This document shows, in pieces, positions 23,512 to 34,988 of a stretch of 64,000 nt of DNA. The stretch lies in NCBI GenBank assembly GCA_963978905.1, contig OZ022260.1, positions 19,766,334 to 19,830,333 on the forward strand, written 5' to 3'. The translations under genes and the position numbers were made by a program. Source of the DNA: Trichostrongylus colubriformis (lineage: Eukaryota > Nematoda > Chromadorea > Rhabditida > Trichostrongylidae). A model generated the notes under the pieces. The model worked only from the letters and a program-made list of their open reading frames with translations. It did not search any database and was not told where the DNA came from. Numbering within the stretch: position 1 is the first letter of the stretch; every line of letters starts with the position of its first letter.

Positions 23512-24630
23512 GAGAGTTTTGGCGCATTGGCGTAAAGTTACAGTCCATTTCCCGAAAACTGATTGGGCGTGTCCCACGGACTTGTGTGAACATGTATCAA
23601 ACTCTCTCAATTCTCCCACCCCGCCACACACTCTCACTCTCGCCTGGTACTCTCACTCTCGCCATTCACCCAAGTCCGTAGGGACACGCCTACTCAGTTT
23701 TCGGGAAATGGACTATAAATATACGTATCGATCGAGAAAATGAGCACATTTGCGCATCAGTGATTTGGGAATTTTGGCGTGCCACGTCACTCTTGTAATC
23801 GCGATCAGTTGAACGCGACTGCTAGAGTGACGTGGCATGCCAAAAATTCCAAATCGCGGATGCGCCGATGCGCTAAAGCTCTTATTCAATCTGTTATGCC
23901 ATACCCAACTGAATGAGAGTTTTGGCGCATTGGCGTAAAGTTAAATATACGTATCGATCGAGAAAATGAGCACATTTGCGCATCCGTGATTTGGGAATTT
24001 TGGCGTGCCACGTCACTCTTGTAACCGCGATCAGTTGAACGCGGTGCGTGCCAACGTGCGGCTTTCGATATCGACTTTCGGTAAGATATGCAAAATTACG
24101 AAAAGGAAATAGGAGAAAAAGAAATCAACCGCACGTTGGCACGCGCCGCGTTCAACTGACCGCGGTTGCTAGAGTGACGTGGCATGCCAAAAATTCCAAA
24201 TCGCGGATGCGCCGATGCGCTAAAGCTCTCATTCAATTTGTTATGCCATACCCAACTAAATGAGAGTTTTGGCGCATTGGCGTAAAGTTAAGTACACGTA
24301 TCGATCGAGGAAATGAGCAAATTTGCGCATCTGCGATTTGAGAAAAGTGGCGGATCGGCGCATCCGCGATTCGAGAGAATTGGCGCGTTTGCGTAAAGGA
24401 TAAGATACGTATTAATCGGAAGGTGAAAGTATTGGCGCATCCGCGATTTTCGGATATTTGCCATAACAGATATCGGCTTTCGATAAGATATGGAAAATCA
24501 CGAAATGGAAAGCGAAGAAAAAGAAACCAACCGCACGTTGACACGCGCCGCGTTCAACTGACCGCGGTTGTTAGAGTGACGTGGCACGCCAAATCGCCGA
24601 TGCGCTAAAACTCTCATTCAATTTGGTATG
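23512..24630. repeat. Higher-order repeat 8, incomplete, at the right edge
   Basis: A, B and most of C, ending with a variant tail (GTTGACACGC, TTAGAGTGACGTGGCACGCC) and a clean AAAACTCTCATTCAATTTGG terminus. The same tail variant precedes HOR 1 at 11229-11360, so both edges of the regular array carry the same unit type. Confidence 0.8.
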
Positions 24631-24799
24631 CCAGCTGGAGCACACTACTGCGGATTTATATATGAGGTATGATATCCCGACACCTGGGCTCTTTCCCAAC
24701 GAACTATAGACATTTTCATCTAAACACCGAACATTTTAATGCAGGCCCGTCAACAGTGTCCACAGTGGGCGGAGTGTGACATAATCCAGTAAAGTGGTG

Positions 24800-26880
24800 T
24801 GCAGTAAGGACACCTTCTACACAATAACCGATATTTTCAATCAATATTGATCGGTGACGCATGTTGTTGCAGTATTTCAACTTTTATAAGGGCACTTAAT
24901 CAATAGTATGGTCCATGCACAAAAACCGATATTTTCACTCAATATCGATCGGTGATGCGTGATGTTGTAGAATTTTAACTTCTATGAGGGCACTCACTCA
25001 GTAGTATGGTCCATAAGCCGTTTCCAACCTTCTGCACAAAAACCGATATTTTCAGTCAATATTGATCGGCGATGCATGATGTTGTAGAAGTTCAACCTCT
25101 ATGAGGGCACTTAATCAATAGTATGGTCCATAAGCCGTTTCCAACCTTCTGCACAAAAACCGATATTTTCAATCAATATCGATCGGTGATGCATGATGTT
25201 GTAGAATTTCAACTTTTATGAGGGCACTTAATCAATAGTATGGTCCATAAGCCGTTTCCAGCCTTCTGCACAAAAACCGATATTTTCAATCAATATTGAT
25301 CAGTGATGCATGATGTTGTAGAATTTCAACCTCTATGAGGGCACTTAATCAATAGTATGGTCCATGAGCCGTTTCCAACCTTCTGCACAAAAACCGATAT
25401 TTTCAATCAATATCGATCGGTGATGCATGATGTTATAGAATTTCAACTTTTATGAGGGCACTTAATCAATAGTATGGTTCATGAGCCGTTTCCAACCTTC
25501 TCCACAAAAACCGATATTTTCAATCAATCGATCGGTGATGCATGATGTTATAGAATTTTGACTTCTATGAGGGCACTCACTCAGTATTATGGTCCATAAG
25601 CCGTTTCCAGCCTTCTGCACAAAAACCGATATTTTCAGTCAATATTGATCGGCGATGCATGATGTTGTAGAAGTTCAACCTCTATGAGGGCACTTAATCA
25701 ATAGTATGGTCCATAAGCCGTTTCCAACCTTCTGCACAAAAACCGATATTTTCACTCAATATCGATCGGTGATGCGTGATGTTGTAGAATTTTAACTTCT
25801 ATGAGGGCACTCACTCAGTAGTATGGTCCATAAGCCGTTTCCAACCTTCTGCACAAAAACCGATATTTTCAATCAATATTGATCGGTGACACATGTTGTT
25901 GTAAAATTTCAACTATTATGAGGGAACTTAATCAATAGTATGGTCCATGAGCCGTTTCCAACCTTCTGCACAAAAACCGATATTTTCAATCAATATCGAT
26001 CGGTGATGCATGATGTTATAGAATTTCAACTTTTATGAGGGCACTTAATCAATAGTATGGTTCATGAGCCGTTTCCAACCTTCTGCACAAAAACCGATAT
26101 TTTCAATCAATCGATCGGTGATGCATGATGTTATAGAATTTTGACTTCTATGAGGGCACTCACTCAGTATTATGGTCCATAAGCCGTTTCCAGCCTTCTG
26201 CACAAAAACCGATATTTTCATTCAATATCGATCGGTGATGCATGATGTTGTAGAATTTCAACTTTCATGAGGGCACTTAATCAATAGTATGGTTCATGAG
26301 CCGTTTCCAAACTTCTGCACAAAAACCGATATTTTCAATCAATATTGATCGGTGATGCATGATGTTGTAGAATTTCAACTTTTATGAGGGCACTTAATCA
26401 ATAGTATGGTTCATGAGCCGTTTCCAACCTTCTGCACAAAAACCGATATTTTCAATCAATCGATCGGTGATGCATGATGTTATAGAATTTTGACTTCTAT
26501 GAGGGCACTCACTCAGTATTATGGTCCATAAGCCGTTTCCAGCCTTCTGCACAAAAACCGATATTTTCAATCAATATCGATCGGTGATGCGTGATGTTGT
26601 AGAATTTTAACTTCTATGAGGGCACTCACTCTGTAGTATGGTTCATGAGCCGTTTCCAACCTTCTGCACAAAAACCGATATTTTCAATCAATATTGATCG
26701 GTGATGCATGATGTTGTAGAATTTCAACTTTCATGAGGGCACTTAAGCAATAGTATGGTCCATAAGTCGTTTCCAGCCTTCTGCACAAAAACCGATATTT
26801 TCAATCGATATCGATCGGTGATGCGTGTGTTGCAGAATTTCAACTTTCATGAGTGCATCTCCTACCATTCCCCACCCAAC
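24800..26880. repeat. 117-bp satellite array, about 17 units
   Basis: The anchor TATGGT recurs at 24908, 25005, 25122, 25239, 25356, 25473, 25588, 25705, 25822, 25939, 26056, 26171, 26288, 26405, 26520, 26637 and 26754. The period is 117 bp, with three 115-bp units that lack bases in AATCAATATCGATCGG. Each unit contains CCGATATTTTCAATCAATAT followed by CGATCGG, a short inverted repeat. The 115-bp units share the same private variants, so small multi-unit blocks have been copied. Confidence 0.95.
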
Positions 26881-27133
26881 CCACACTTGACCCGACCTTT
26901 CCCGCTGATGAGCCGACCTTCCGTTGGATCGGGTACATGAGCCGTTTCCAGCCTTCTGCACAAAGCCGATATTTTCGATCAATATCGATCGATTCAATCG
27001 ATATCGACAAAGTCGATGTGCGTTCTGTACATCCCCCATTACGCCTCACCCACCCAGCACTTGGCTCGACCTTTCCTGCTAACTTCTGAGGGTCTGTATA
27101 GTGTCACGTACCTCAAACTTGGGTAATTGAACC

Positions 27134-27160
27134 GGACACACACACACACACACACACAAA
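27134..27160. repeat. (CA)n microsatellite
   Basis: Simple CA repeat of about a dozen units at the right end of the complex repeat. The corresponding place in the copy near 9210 has only a short ACACAC run. Confidence 0.85.
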
Positions 27161-27199
27161 CGGACAAACCAAACTCCTGGTTTATATATAGGGTATGAT

Positions 27200-29160
27200 T
27201 GCTGGGCCATAGGTCGTTATATGAACATTGGTGGCAAATGATCTCTGGTGGTGATCCATGAAAACGGAGGGGAATCTGATTTCAGCTGCGTTTGGATAAC
27301 AAGAAGAAGTATGTCGCATGCGGAAAAAAACTCTTAGCTTATGTATGTGGTCGAATATAGGAATATTTTAGTGATACACAGTTCCCGAGACTAGTCGAAA
27401 GCAGTGGCTGCATGATTTCTAAGAGAGACAGGGGGCGGGAGTTGACATAGGAGGGGGGGGGGTAGACACATAGAAGAAGGGGAAATTGCCCGCTTCAAGC
27501 GAACGCTAGAGATTCAAGGAGAGGTGTGCGTTGAAATTCTCACACGTAAATCTCGGTGAAAAGCGCGCTCTCTGCTCCCAAATAAGCTCCTACGGTAGTT
27601 CCACTCACAAGAGGGCACGTCACATGACTGCGTATCACTGCCACGTTTCACAGGCGCAGCGAGGCTCTCGAAACAATACACAGTTATGCAGCGCGCTGCA
27701 GAGCACGTCTATGGAAGTGGTTCACATGTCTGAGTTTCGCCCACTTTGGTTTTCTCTCAACTGAGACACGAAAGTACAGTAATCGTAGTAGTGTTTACGA
27801 TAACGATAAACTGTAGCCCGTTGATTTGCCGCGGAAATTAATCCCAAGACGAATAGGGTCCCCGTTTACAACCCTGCTTCAAATAACGTGTCCTCTCACA
27901 TTGTGAGGCTCTGCGAGAACTGCTGAAACGTTTCTTCATGCCGACAGCCCTAATGTTCAAGGGCGGACTAATCTTACTCCTACTGGCCGACTACATTTTT
28001 TTCTTACTATGGGTACAGTCCAGGAAATGAACTAAGTCGGCAGCTCGTTGTTTGCTGTGGCCGCGACCTGGCACCACTCAAATAGACCAGCCAGCCCATT
28101 GCTCTGCCTGTCCATTACTCACGTCGAGGTTCTTAGAAGGTTCCCATAAGATCATTCGCTATAGGTTTATTCCTAATCGTTTTGAACGCATAACAACTGG
28201 TTCAGTGCCGGTTCAACACTGTTTTCATATCTCACTCTCTGCACAAAACGTGGCTTCCAAACTTGTTGCAGTGGCCGTAGCTTTGTAATTAAGATCAGGG
28301 CTAATCAGGATTTTCTCCTATATCAATTTTTCAATTCCATTTCGTTACTTTTTGAACTTTTCTTTCCTTGAGGAGTTCATTACGATAGTTGCTTTGAATT
28401 GAACTTACTTAAGTGCACAGTAACCGGTTTATTCTGACACTTCTATGGGTTATCTGGTCGAAACCACCAAGCGGAACCGAAACCACGCGGCAGTTAGCCG
28501 TCGCGGCCGCCTGGATGGCCCATGACCTCATTGCCGTCGCTGCTCGGTCGACATTTATCGATTAGTTGCAGAGTTTTGTAAAAAATTCACTACTATTTCC
28601 ATCACAGACGCTTCCTCAGTTTCTTAGCAGTTTGCTTATGCATTCTTCATTTTCAATCAGGGAGAAAAACAAGAAGTAATTTTACTTTTCAAGATTATCC
28701 TATTTTTAACCAAGTTTGCTTTAGCAAGACGTTGGTGTCTTCGTCATCTCGTCCGTCTGGTAGTAATGCAAGTTCCTTTTTTCTCAGAAATGATTCATCG
28801 TTGTCGTACCTGGTTGCGGTTTCGCCTGATTTTCCACTGACATCCTTTTCGCCACTCGCTTCCTCGCTCAGCTATCGACTTCCCAGTTTTTTTTTTATTG
28901 CACTTTGCTTTGCAGGGATAGCTTAGGGCATTAGAAACGGATTTTCTTGAATCGCAGTCCCTTCTGTGTCAGCATTACATCACTAACTTCGTTGGAATTT
29001 TGCTTGCGTGACGTTATGGAATATAGGAATTTTTGAGTGCATCTCTGAAACCGCGACAATACTTATGTTTATTGCATATGTGCATGATGTTTACGGGCGA
29101 GATGTTTATTTTTGCCATCTTAATTTTACGACTTTTCCGTCATTCACCGGCCCAGACATA
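27200..29160. other. No gene recognised
   Basis: Open frames stay under about 80 codons on both strands until 29008 and have no family motif. A G run lies near 27450-27460. No promoter-like or RNA-gene structure was seen. Confidence 0.4.
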
Positions 29161-29667
29161 CAGTGGCGCTCAAAAGTATTCGGCGAAATGGTTTTTCACT
29201 TGAGTTTTTCACTTGTTACTTTCTTGCAACTGCACCGATCTAAGAGAAATTTTAGTATGTTTTACTTGGAAACACTGCATACTAAATATACTATTTTGGC
29301 GTTCAACGGTGTAAGTTACCTGGTTAAATGCAAGTTTTTGTTTTTGGTGCCATCGCTATGCCGTCCCGCTGTGCCGCTGTCATCAAAAGTCGTGGTCTTT
29401 TTACAATAAAATAATGTTCTGAGGCTTGATCGTTTTGTTTTTGTAAAGAAAGCCGTTTTTTGACCAAGCCTTTTTCTTTTTTTTCCGGTGGTCGGTCTTG
29501 TAGTAAATTCTTGCAAAAAACCATGAAAAGAGTCAAGAGGTATCCAAGTAGAAAGAAATGTTGACATTAGGTTCAGGCATCACATATTAAAATTTTGTCA
29601 AATTTGGTCAAGTAGAAAAAAAGTTATGACAAAAAAGTGTTTAGCGGAATACTTTTGATCCCTACTG
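29161..29667. mobile_element. Tc1-like non-autonomous element (507 bp)
   Basis: Ends CAGTGGCGCTCAAAAGTATT and the complement of CAGTAGGGATCAAAAGTATT, both flanked by TA. The CAGT..TCAAAAGTATTC type of terminus is characteristic of Tc1-related elements. Open frames inside (up to about 80 codons on the minus strand) do not resemble a transposase. Confidence 0.8.
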
Positions 29668-30783
29668 TAGTTCTATCTTTATTTTGTCCCTTTGTTGAAC
29701 GCCCTGAAGTTTCACTACTACATTGCAGCGGAAACACTGCTGCTATAGGTATTCCAGCATAGAATCCCGTGGGTCGACAAAAATGGCAGCCATTGCTAAC
29801 CGAACAATGTTTTAATTTTTATTTTAAATATTAGATTGTTCAGAAAAAAATGCGCGTTGAATTTGTTCATTTATTTCTCTCCTATAGGGGATTTTTTCAA
29901 AGAGTTTCGTTTATTGAAAAGAGATTTTTATTATGCATGTTTGATATACTTTTGTCTATATTTAATCTTGCTTAATTTCCTTTAATAATAAATTTTTTTT
30001 CGAACACAAACGCGTATTTCTTTCCGAACAACCTAGTAATTTTCCAGCGTTTTCGCAACAGGCTCGAGATAAACGGGCGCTCGATCAGTCTCAGATAAAC
30101 GAGCTTTTCTTCTCTGCTTATGCCTCTTCGTGTTTTCGAACTTCTCTCAATTGAATGATGGGTTTTGGAAAAAGGTGTTGTAAATAGTCGGTCATAAACT
30201 TCAAAAATCAAAAAAAGCCTGCTGACTTTTTGCCGATCAGATTGATTCCACAGAAAAAAAGCTTGGCCTTTTTCTCTCTTTATGATCCACATTAATCAGT
30301 CTAGTATGTGTGTACTAGATCAGTTTTTTGTATATGATATAATGACTCATCTTTGCAATGAACAAGTAAAATTAAACATTATAAAAATGGGATGTGAAAT
30401 AATAGCAAATGATATAAAAATGAATGGTGATGCAGGTTCAATTCGGTTTTTTTCTGATTTCATTCAAACACAGCGTGATCCCAATGTAGTGTTATGGGGA
30501 CATCCTTTAATGATATAATAGTTTCGATTCGATTCTGCGAACATTGATCGAAGTTACAACGCCTAATAGAAAGTGTTTCCAGGCGCTAAAGTGCTTGCGC
30601 TATCTTCGAGTAAAACCTTCCTGCGAAACAAGTGTGTTTTCAGTCAGTGACCTTGTTTCTGATAAATCGCCATTACTCATGGAAATGTTCCGTTTACATT
30701 GATTATTAGTCGACCTTTTCGTTTTCTTTTCAGAGCCATACAATTTTATCGATTGTGCGCGTGCACCACACTTTCAGCCAAAA

Positions 30784-30870
30784 TATACATATTTTTATAT
30801 ATATGTATATTTTCATATATATTATTTATATATTTTATATATATATATATATTAATTATATATACGTATA
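30784..30870. repeat. AT-rich TATA microsatellite
   Basis: Runs of TATATA interleaved with TATGTATA, TTATATATT and TACGTATA. Confidence 0.85.
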
Positions 30871-33739
30871 TTTTTCCCCATAATTTCTACGATTTGTCTG
30901 TGAAAATCGCAAAACTATGTTGTGCCCTATGGCATCGAAGGGCTCCACGAATTGATAGTACCTTACAATCGATTTCTTTAGTATTTAATGTGCTGTAAAT
31001 TGACAACTCCTCGGAAATTCTAATCGGCACTCTAGATCACTATAAATTTCTATCAGGTGTTGATCTTATTACTAGTTACTACTACTACTTAAAAACAAGT
31101 ATTACATAGAGCGTTTAAATTCAGTGGGGTTTCGCATTCGCATGGCTGTGTATGGTCATACCCATTGAGGACATGTCTCAAGGGTAAAAATGGATTAATG
31201 ACACATTTCGATAAAATTCTGGTTACGTAGAGAATGGACACAGTCGAGTGTGATGCAGTTTGAGCCGATGTGGATTCATGCTACGGATGTCCGGTCTTTG
31301 ATCCCTCACCGCGTCTGCAGTGAAAATGCCGCGAAAAGTTTTGAGATTTCGCGATATCGCATCGGCTCCTACTGCACCTCAAACAATTCCTTTCATGCCA
31401 GCGTTGGAAACCCTTCCTGTGAGGTCGCATACCTGATGCCAAGAGATTTTGATTACTTTTACTTTGACAACAGCAAAATTCGCGCTTATCAATTGCACTA
31501 GGCGCTCTCTCTCTCAGTTTCTTACTGTCTGTTTAGCGTAGCTTTGGATAGCGTTGGATTTGAACGTGAATTCGAAGTGATACATTGAAGTACGTTGACT
31601 TGCTCTAGCCATTCTTCCTCGAGGTGCCAGTCGTTGTGATAAGTCCAATCGTACAAAATTCATTAAAAAAAAAGCCTGTTTCTCAATGGCTATGAATAGT
31701 GACTACGTATCCTATCATGCTTGGATGGTGTACACAGGTCAGCCTTGCATGATCAGGAAAGTGAATCAAGCTCATTTGCTCGGTATTCTCAGTTCTCTAT
31801 AATCTTTGTGGGTTATCGTGTTCAATAAAAATTTTGGAGATGCAGATGTATATATAAGTGAAGAAGAGCTGAAGTAATAGTCCAAAACCGTGAAAATAGG
31901 GGCTTCCTAACTTTGAGTTTTAACGAGTTTAGGACTGTGGTGTAAGTAATGCGCAACAAAGATTTCCTGAAAACTGAGGGTCTATGAAGTTCTCGAAGAA
32001 AGGCGCGAGAAAATTCCCGTCCCTCTCTACGGAATCCTGGGATTCAGAAGAGGCATCGTGCTCCGCCTTCCGTAACGTAGTCCGCCTCCTCCTGAGAGAT
32101 CGACTGAGATGTTGAGTAATGAGTGTGATAGCAGAATGATACTCATCGTAACGTATTATGGTCGTATCGATCGAAATTAAGGTGCTCAAGGAGTCGGCTT
32201 TTGGTGTGAAAACGTCCACCGGTCGTTATCGACGATTAGAGTGGTTGATGTAACCGAATTACCTCTACTACCACCAGGTTCAAAGCCCAAAAATAGACGT
32301 TCGGACAAGTTTCAACGTGGAGTTATCACCTGATAACGTTGCATTTGCCATCAGAATTTCCTCTGTTCTATCTTATCGCGTCGATAGCAAGACCCTTTTC
32401 CCACGTAATTGCCTTTGCTGTCTCGCTGGCTGAATGGGCAAGTGGGTCTGGGCCATCTTGAAGGCACGTTCACGATAACTTTCGTTTTTCGTCGCATTGC
32501 ACAAAGACTCTTGGTGTGCTGAGGAATGCAAATGTGAAGATGTGAAGAAAAACAAAGAATACTTCTAAAAATACTGGAAATAAGATGCTCCCCACTTTTG
32601 ACGAGTTTGCAGCCGAGAAGCCAGCATTTCGATAAGTTTTCACGTGACAATATCATCCGATAAGGCTGTTTTTACAGTGGGAATTTTTCCTATCGTTTCT
32701 TATTGCAGTCGAAATCATGCCTCTTATACAAGTAGATACCACGTTTGCCGCTCGGCAATCGTAGATGGGTGTGGCCCATCTTAAGACGGTGGCCACCATC
32801 TCATTTACGGGCTCTTTACGCGTTTAGCAATGACCCTCGCGGTGCTGGCACACACTTTGCACATGTGGAAGGGCCTATATACTCGTGGATGGAACCAAGA
32901 TACTTATACTATCGTGAGCTGTGCCTTTAAAACAGTGAACGCCATCTCATCAACAGGCTCCCTAGGCGTCCACCACTCACCCGCGCACCGCAAGACGGTG
33001 CCTTTGAGACTTTGGGGTGTGGAGGGAAATGGGTTACTACGGCAAGGAGCGATGTGCAAACATACTCTCTGTAAATAACTCGCGAGTTCCATAAAGACAA
33101 TTTGTGGCCGGCCTCGTCAAATCTTGTCATGAAGGGTGGTGGTGTAGCCGGTTGAGTAGCTGCGACAAAGTGCTACGGCATGGTCTGGAGGTTGCTCCAC
33201 CCAAAACCTGTCTGACGAGGACTATTTTAGGCAGGGGACCAGCAGGATTCTAGTCATTTTATTCCGCTCTTTCTCTGCTATTGCACTACTTGTCACCACT
33301 GCTTTTGTTATCAATGAAGGACCCAAAATACCCCTCCCCGTATTTCCGAAGGGAACGGAAGCGATAATTTCTTGGCCCATTGGGTACGAATGTAGAGGTG
33401 CTAACCAGTACGGCAGTGAAGGCTTAACGAGATAAAGTGTGAGGATCGCTTTTTCTTCGTTTGTTGTTGCACAGACGCGTTTGCCGCCGGCCGCGCCAAT
33501 GACACGTTCGCTTGTGGTTGCACCTGTACGCAGATTGCTGTGGTCGGAAGGTTTTGTCATATAGAAAAGCACTTCTTCACCACAATTTGGACCTACCACT
33601 TACTTGGTCCTCAGCACTCATACTTGTTGCATATTTCCTTTTATGAGCACTTTTTGTTCCTGCTGCTTTTAACATTCTGAATAGCCAACTGAATGGCAGT
33701 TGATGGCGAGAGTCACCTGTTGGGTCGCACCAACGTTTT

Positions 33740-33860
33740 GGGATTTTTGGAACATCGCCGTCAAGTTATTAATGCGTATTGAACGAAAAAATGGGCGCAT
33801 CGGCTCATCCGCAATTTTGGCTAATTGCCATAATGCAAATAGACTGACGTTATCTTATGC
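33740..33860. repeat. Dispersed diverged relative of the 9.8-24.6 kb satellite monomer
   Basis: Blocks in the same order as one satellite arm: GCCGTCAAGTTATTAATGCG against GGCGTAAAGTTAAATATACG, then GAACGAAAAAATGGGCGCAT against GATCGAGAAAATGAGCACAT, then CATCCGCAATTTTGGCTAAT and TTGCCATAA. It is a single, isolated and strongly diverged copy, so the satellite family also exists as dispersed units. Confidence 0.6.
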
Positions 33861-34050
33861 TGGTGTATCATTAATTCAAATCTATTCCAACTGACCGGTA
33901 GACCCTTCCATCCCAGAACCGATACGTCAAGTAATTTCGATCGATACGGCAATAATACTATTCCGCTATCGTACTTACTGCTCTACAAATCAGTCATTGC
34001 TCAGGAAAGTGGACCATAGGAGGCGAGCCATGTTAGGAAAATGCCTCCTT

Positions 34051-34540
34051 TAAAGGCACATTCCAGGATTATCAGGATATCACATCTCCTGCCGTGGATG
34101 GATAGTTCGACTCAAGCCACGTAGGCTGTACCTTTACCGAGGCGTGGGTGTCAGTTCCTGGAGCGTGGAGAGCCAAAGAATCTAGCGCAACAGCTCGGCC
34201 CCGCCCACCTCAGCCGGGGGTGTGCTGCAAGTGTTCTGGTGCCTAGTGTGGGGTCAGGTCACTCAGTAGTAGGTTACTTCACAAGGCGATTGGTTTACTG
34301 CCAATTTCATGATCTTGGCTAGTAGCTGGTCTACCTATGTCAAAGATAAGAGTCGAAGAGTAAAGGCAGACCCCCGGCTGGGGTGGGCGGGGCCGAGCTG
34401 TTGCGCTAGATTCTTTGGCTCTCCACGCTCCAGGAACTGACACCCACGCATCGGTAAAGGTACAGCCTACGTGGCTTGGGTCGAACTATCCATCCACGGT
34501 GGGAGATGTGATATCCTGATAATCCTGGAATGTGCCTTTG
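34051..34540. mobile_element. Palindromic MITE (about 490 bp, TIR about 165 bp)
   Basis: The left arm starts TTAAAGGCACATTCCAGGAT region (34051) and its complement ends at about 34539. The arms stay paired through GGATATCACATCTCC, the CACGTAGGCTGTACCTTTAC block and the GCTCGGCCCCGCCCACC block. The spacer between the arms is about 140 bp. No protein is encoded. Confidence 0.8.
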
Positions 34541-34835
34541 AATCGCAAGGGCGCGCTTTTCACCTCGAAATACATATGATCTTGAAACACCAGTTTTCGT
34601 TTGGATGACTCTAGGAATTTCTCATTGCGCACATCAACCCCACCACTGTCTTCAAGAAACCGGAAGAGATGAATTTGGCAGTTGTGGAATATAAGAGGTC
34701 AGCAGTGTGCAGGTGGAGAAAAAACATAGTAGAACGACGAAAAAACCGAGAAGTAGGAACCCGAAAGCCCTTTTCTCTCTCGCGCTCCTCTGCGTCACCA
34801 GCCGGGGGTAGACTGCAGACGGATGTAGAGGCCAC

Positions 34836-34988
34836 AGTCCATTTCGGAGCGCTTGATAGGGCGTGGCTTACGGACTGCGTGAGAGTGTATCACACTCTCT
34901 TACCCCGCCACATCTCCCACTCTCGCCACACACTCTCATTCTCACCACTCACGCCACGCTCTATCAAGCGCTCCGAAATGGATTGTAA
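34836..34988. mobile_element. Short MITE related to the satellite-borne CAGTCC MITE
   Basis: Inverted ends CAGTCCATTTCGGAGCGCTT and the complement of CAATCCATTTCGGAGCGCTT. The middle, with CACACTCTC and CTCTCGCC runs, resembles the middle of the 175-bp element in the satellite (CACACACTCTCACTCTCGCC). The two are probably subfamilies of one element. Confidence 0.7.

Larger units (their letters stand above)
9811..24630. repeat. Large higher-order satellite built of palindromic MITE-like monomers
   Basis: About 14.8 kb of tandem DNA. The basic subunits are 347 bp (type 1) and about 400 bp (type 2), each starting GAGAGTTTTGGCGCATTGGC and ending AAGCTCTCATTCAATTTG, then a short linker TTATGCCATACCCAACTAAAT. 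Start and end are inverted copies of each other, and in type 1 the two arms pair over about 150 bp (GCGTGCCACGTCACTCT against AGAGTGACGTGGCATGC). The whole array is also bounded by the same inverted ends (CATATCAAATCGAATAAGAG at 9811 and the complement of CATACCAAATTGAATGAGAG ending at 24630). From 11375 the subunits are organised in a 1898-bp higher-order repeat. No coding function is supported; the many 60-80 codon frames are repeat readings. Confidence 0.95.
24640..27200. repeat. Complex repeat copy 3 with internal 117-bp satellite expansion
   Basis: The left edge (TTTATATATGAGGTATGATATC, CCGACACCTGGGCTC) and the right edge (a CA tract, then AAACTCCTGGTTTATATATA) match the edges of the complex repeats at 7425-9250. 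Between them the copies at 7425-9250 have at most one or two monomer-like segments, whereas here there is a long tandem array. Confidence 0.7.
29668..34050. other. No gene recognised; AT-rich tract and weak repeats
   Basis: Contains an AT microsatellite (30784-30870, TATA/TATG) and a diverged direct repeat pair (about 32288-32410 and 32622-32745, sharing GATAASKTTGC-like and CACGTG/GATAAGG blocks). Open frames at 29972-30292 (minus, 106 codons), 31250-31501 (plus, 83 codons) and 33222-33599 (minus, 125 codons) show no recognisable domain and no splice-site context that would join them into a gene. Confidence 0.4.

Noticed and set aside
10322..24608. Dozens of 60-103 codon open frames repeated through the satellite (peptides such as MANIQNRGCANTF or MDICHNRYRL)
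   Set aside because: They repeat with the DNA on both strands, overlap each other, have no codon-level conservation and arise because the palindromic monomer happens to lack stops. No evidence for translation.
24800..26880. CRISPR-like appearance of regularly spaced repeats
   Set aside because: The unit is 117 bp with no unique spacers; the whole unit repeats. The genome is eukaryotic. It is an ordinary satellite.
30282..30518. 78-codon plus-strand open frame in AT-rich DNA
   Set aside because: No recognisable domain and no flanking exon signals that extend it.
33129..33230. Possible tRNA gene or SINE head (GGTGGTGTAGCCGG)
   Set aside because: The A box is acceptable but no proper B box or cloverleaf could be found; kept only as a remark under the SINE at 3430-3805.
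33222..33599. 125-codon minus-strand open frame
   Set aside because: No motif, no signal peptide, no splice partners, and it sits in repeat-bearing DNA; length alone is not enough.
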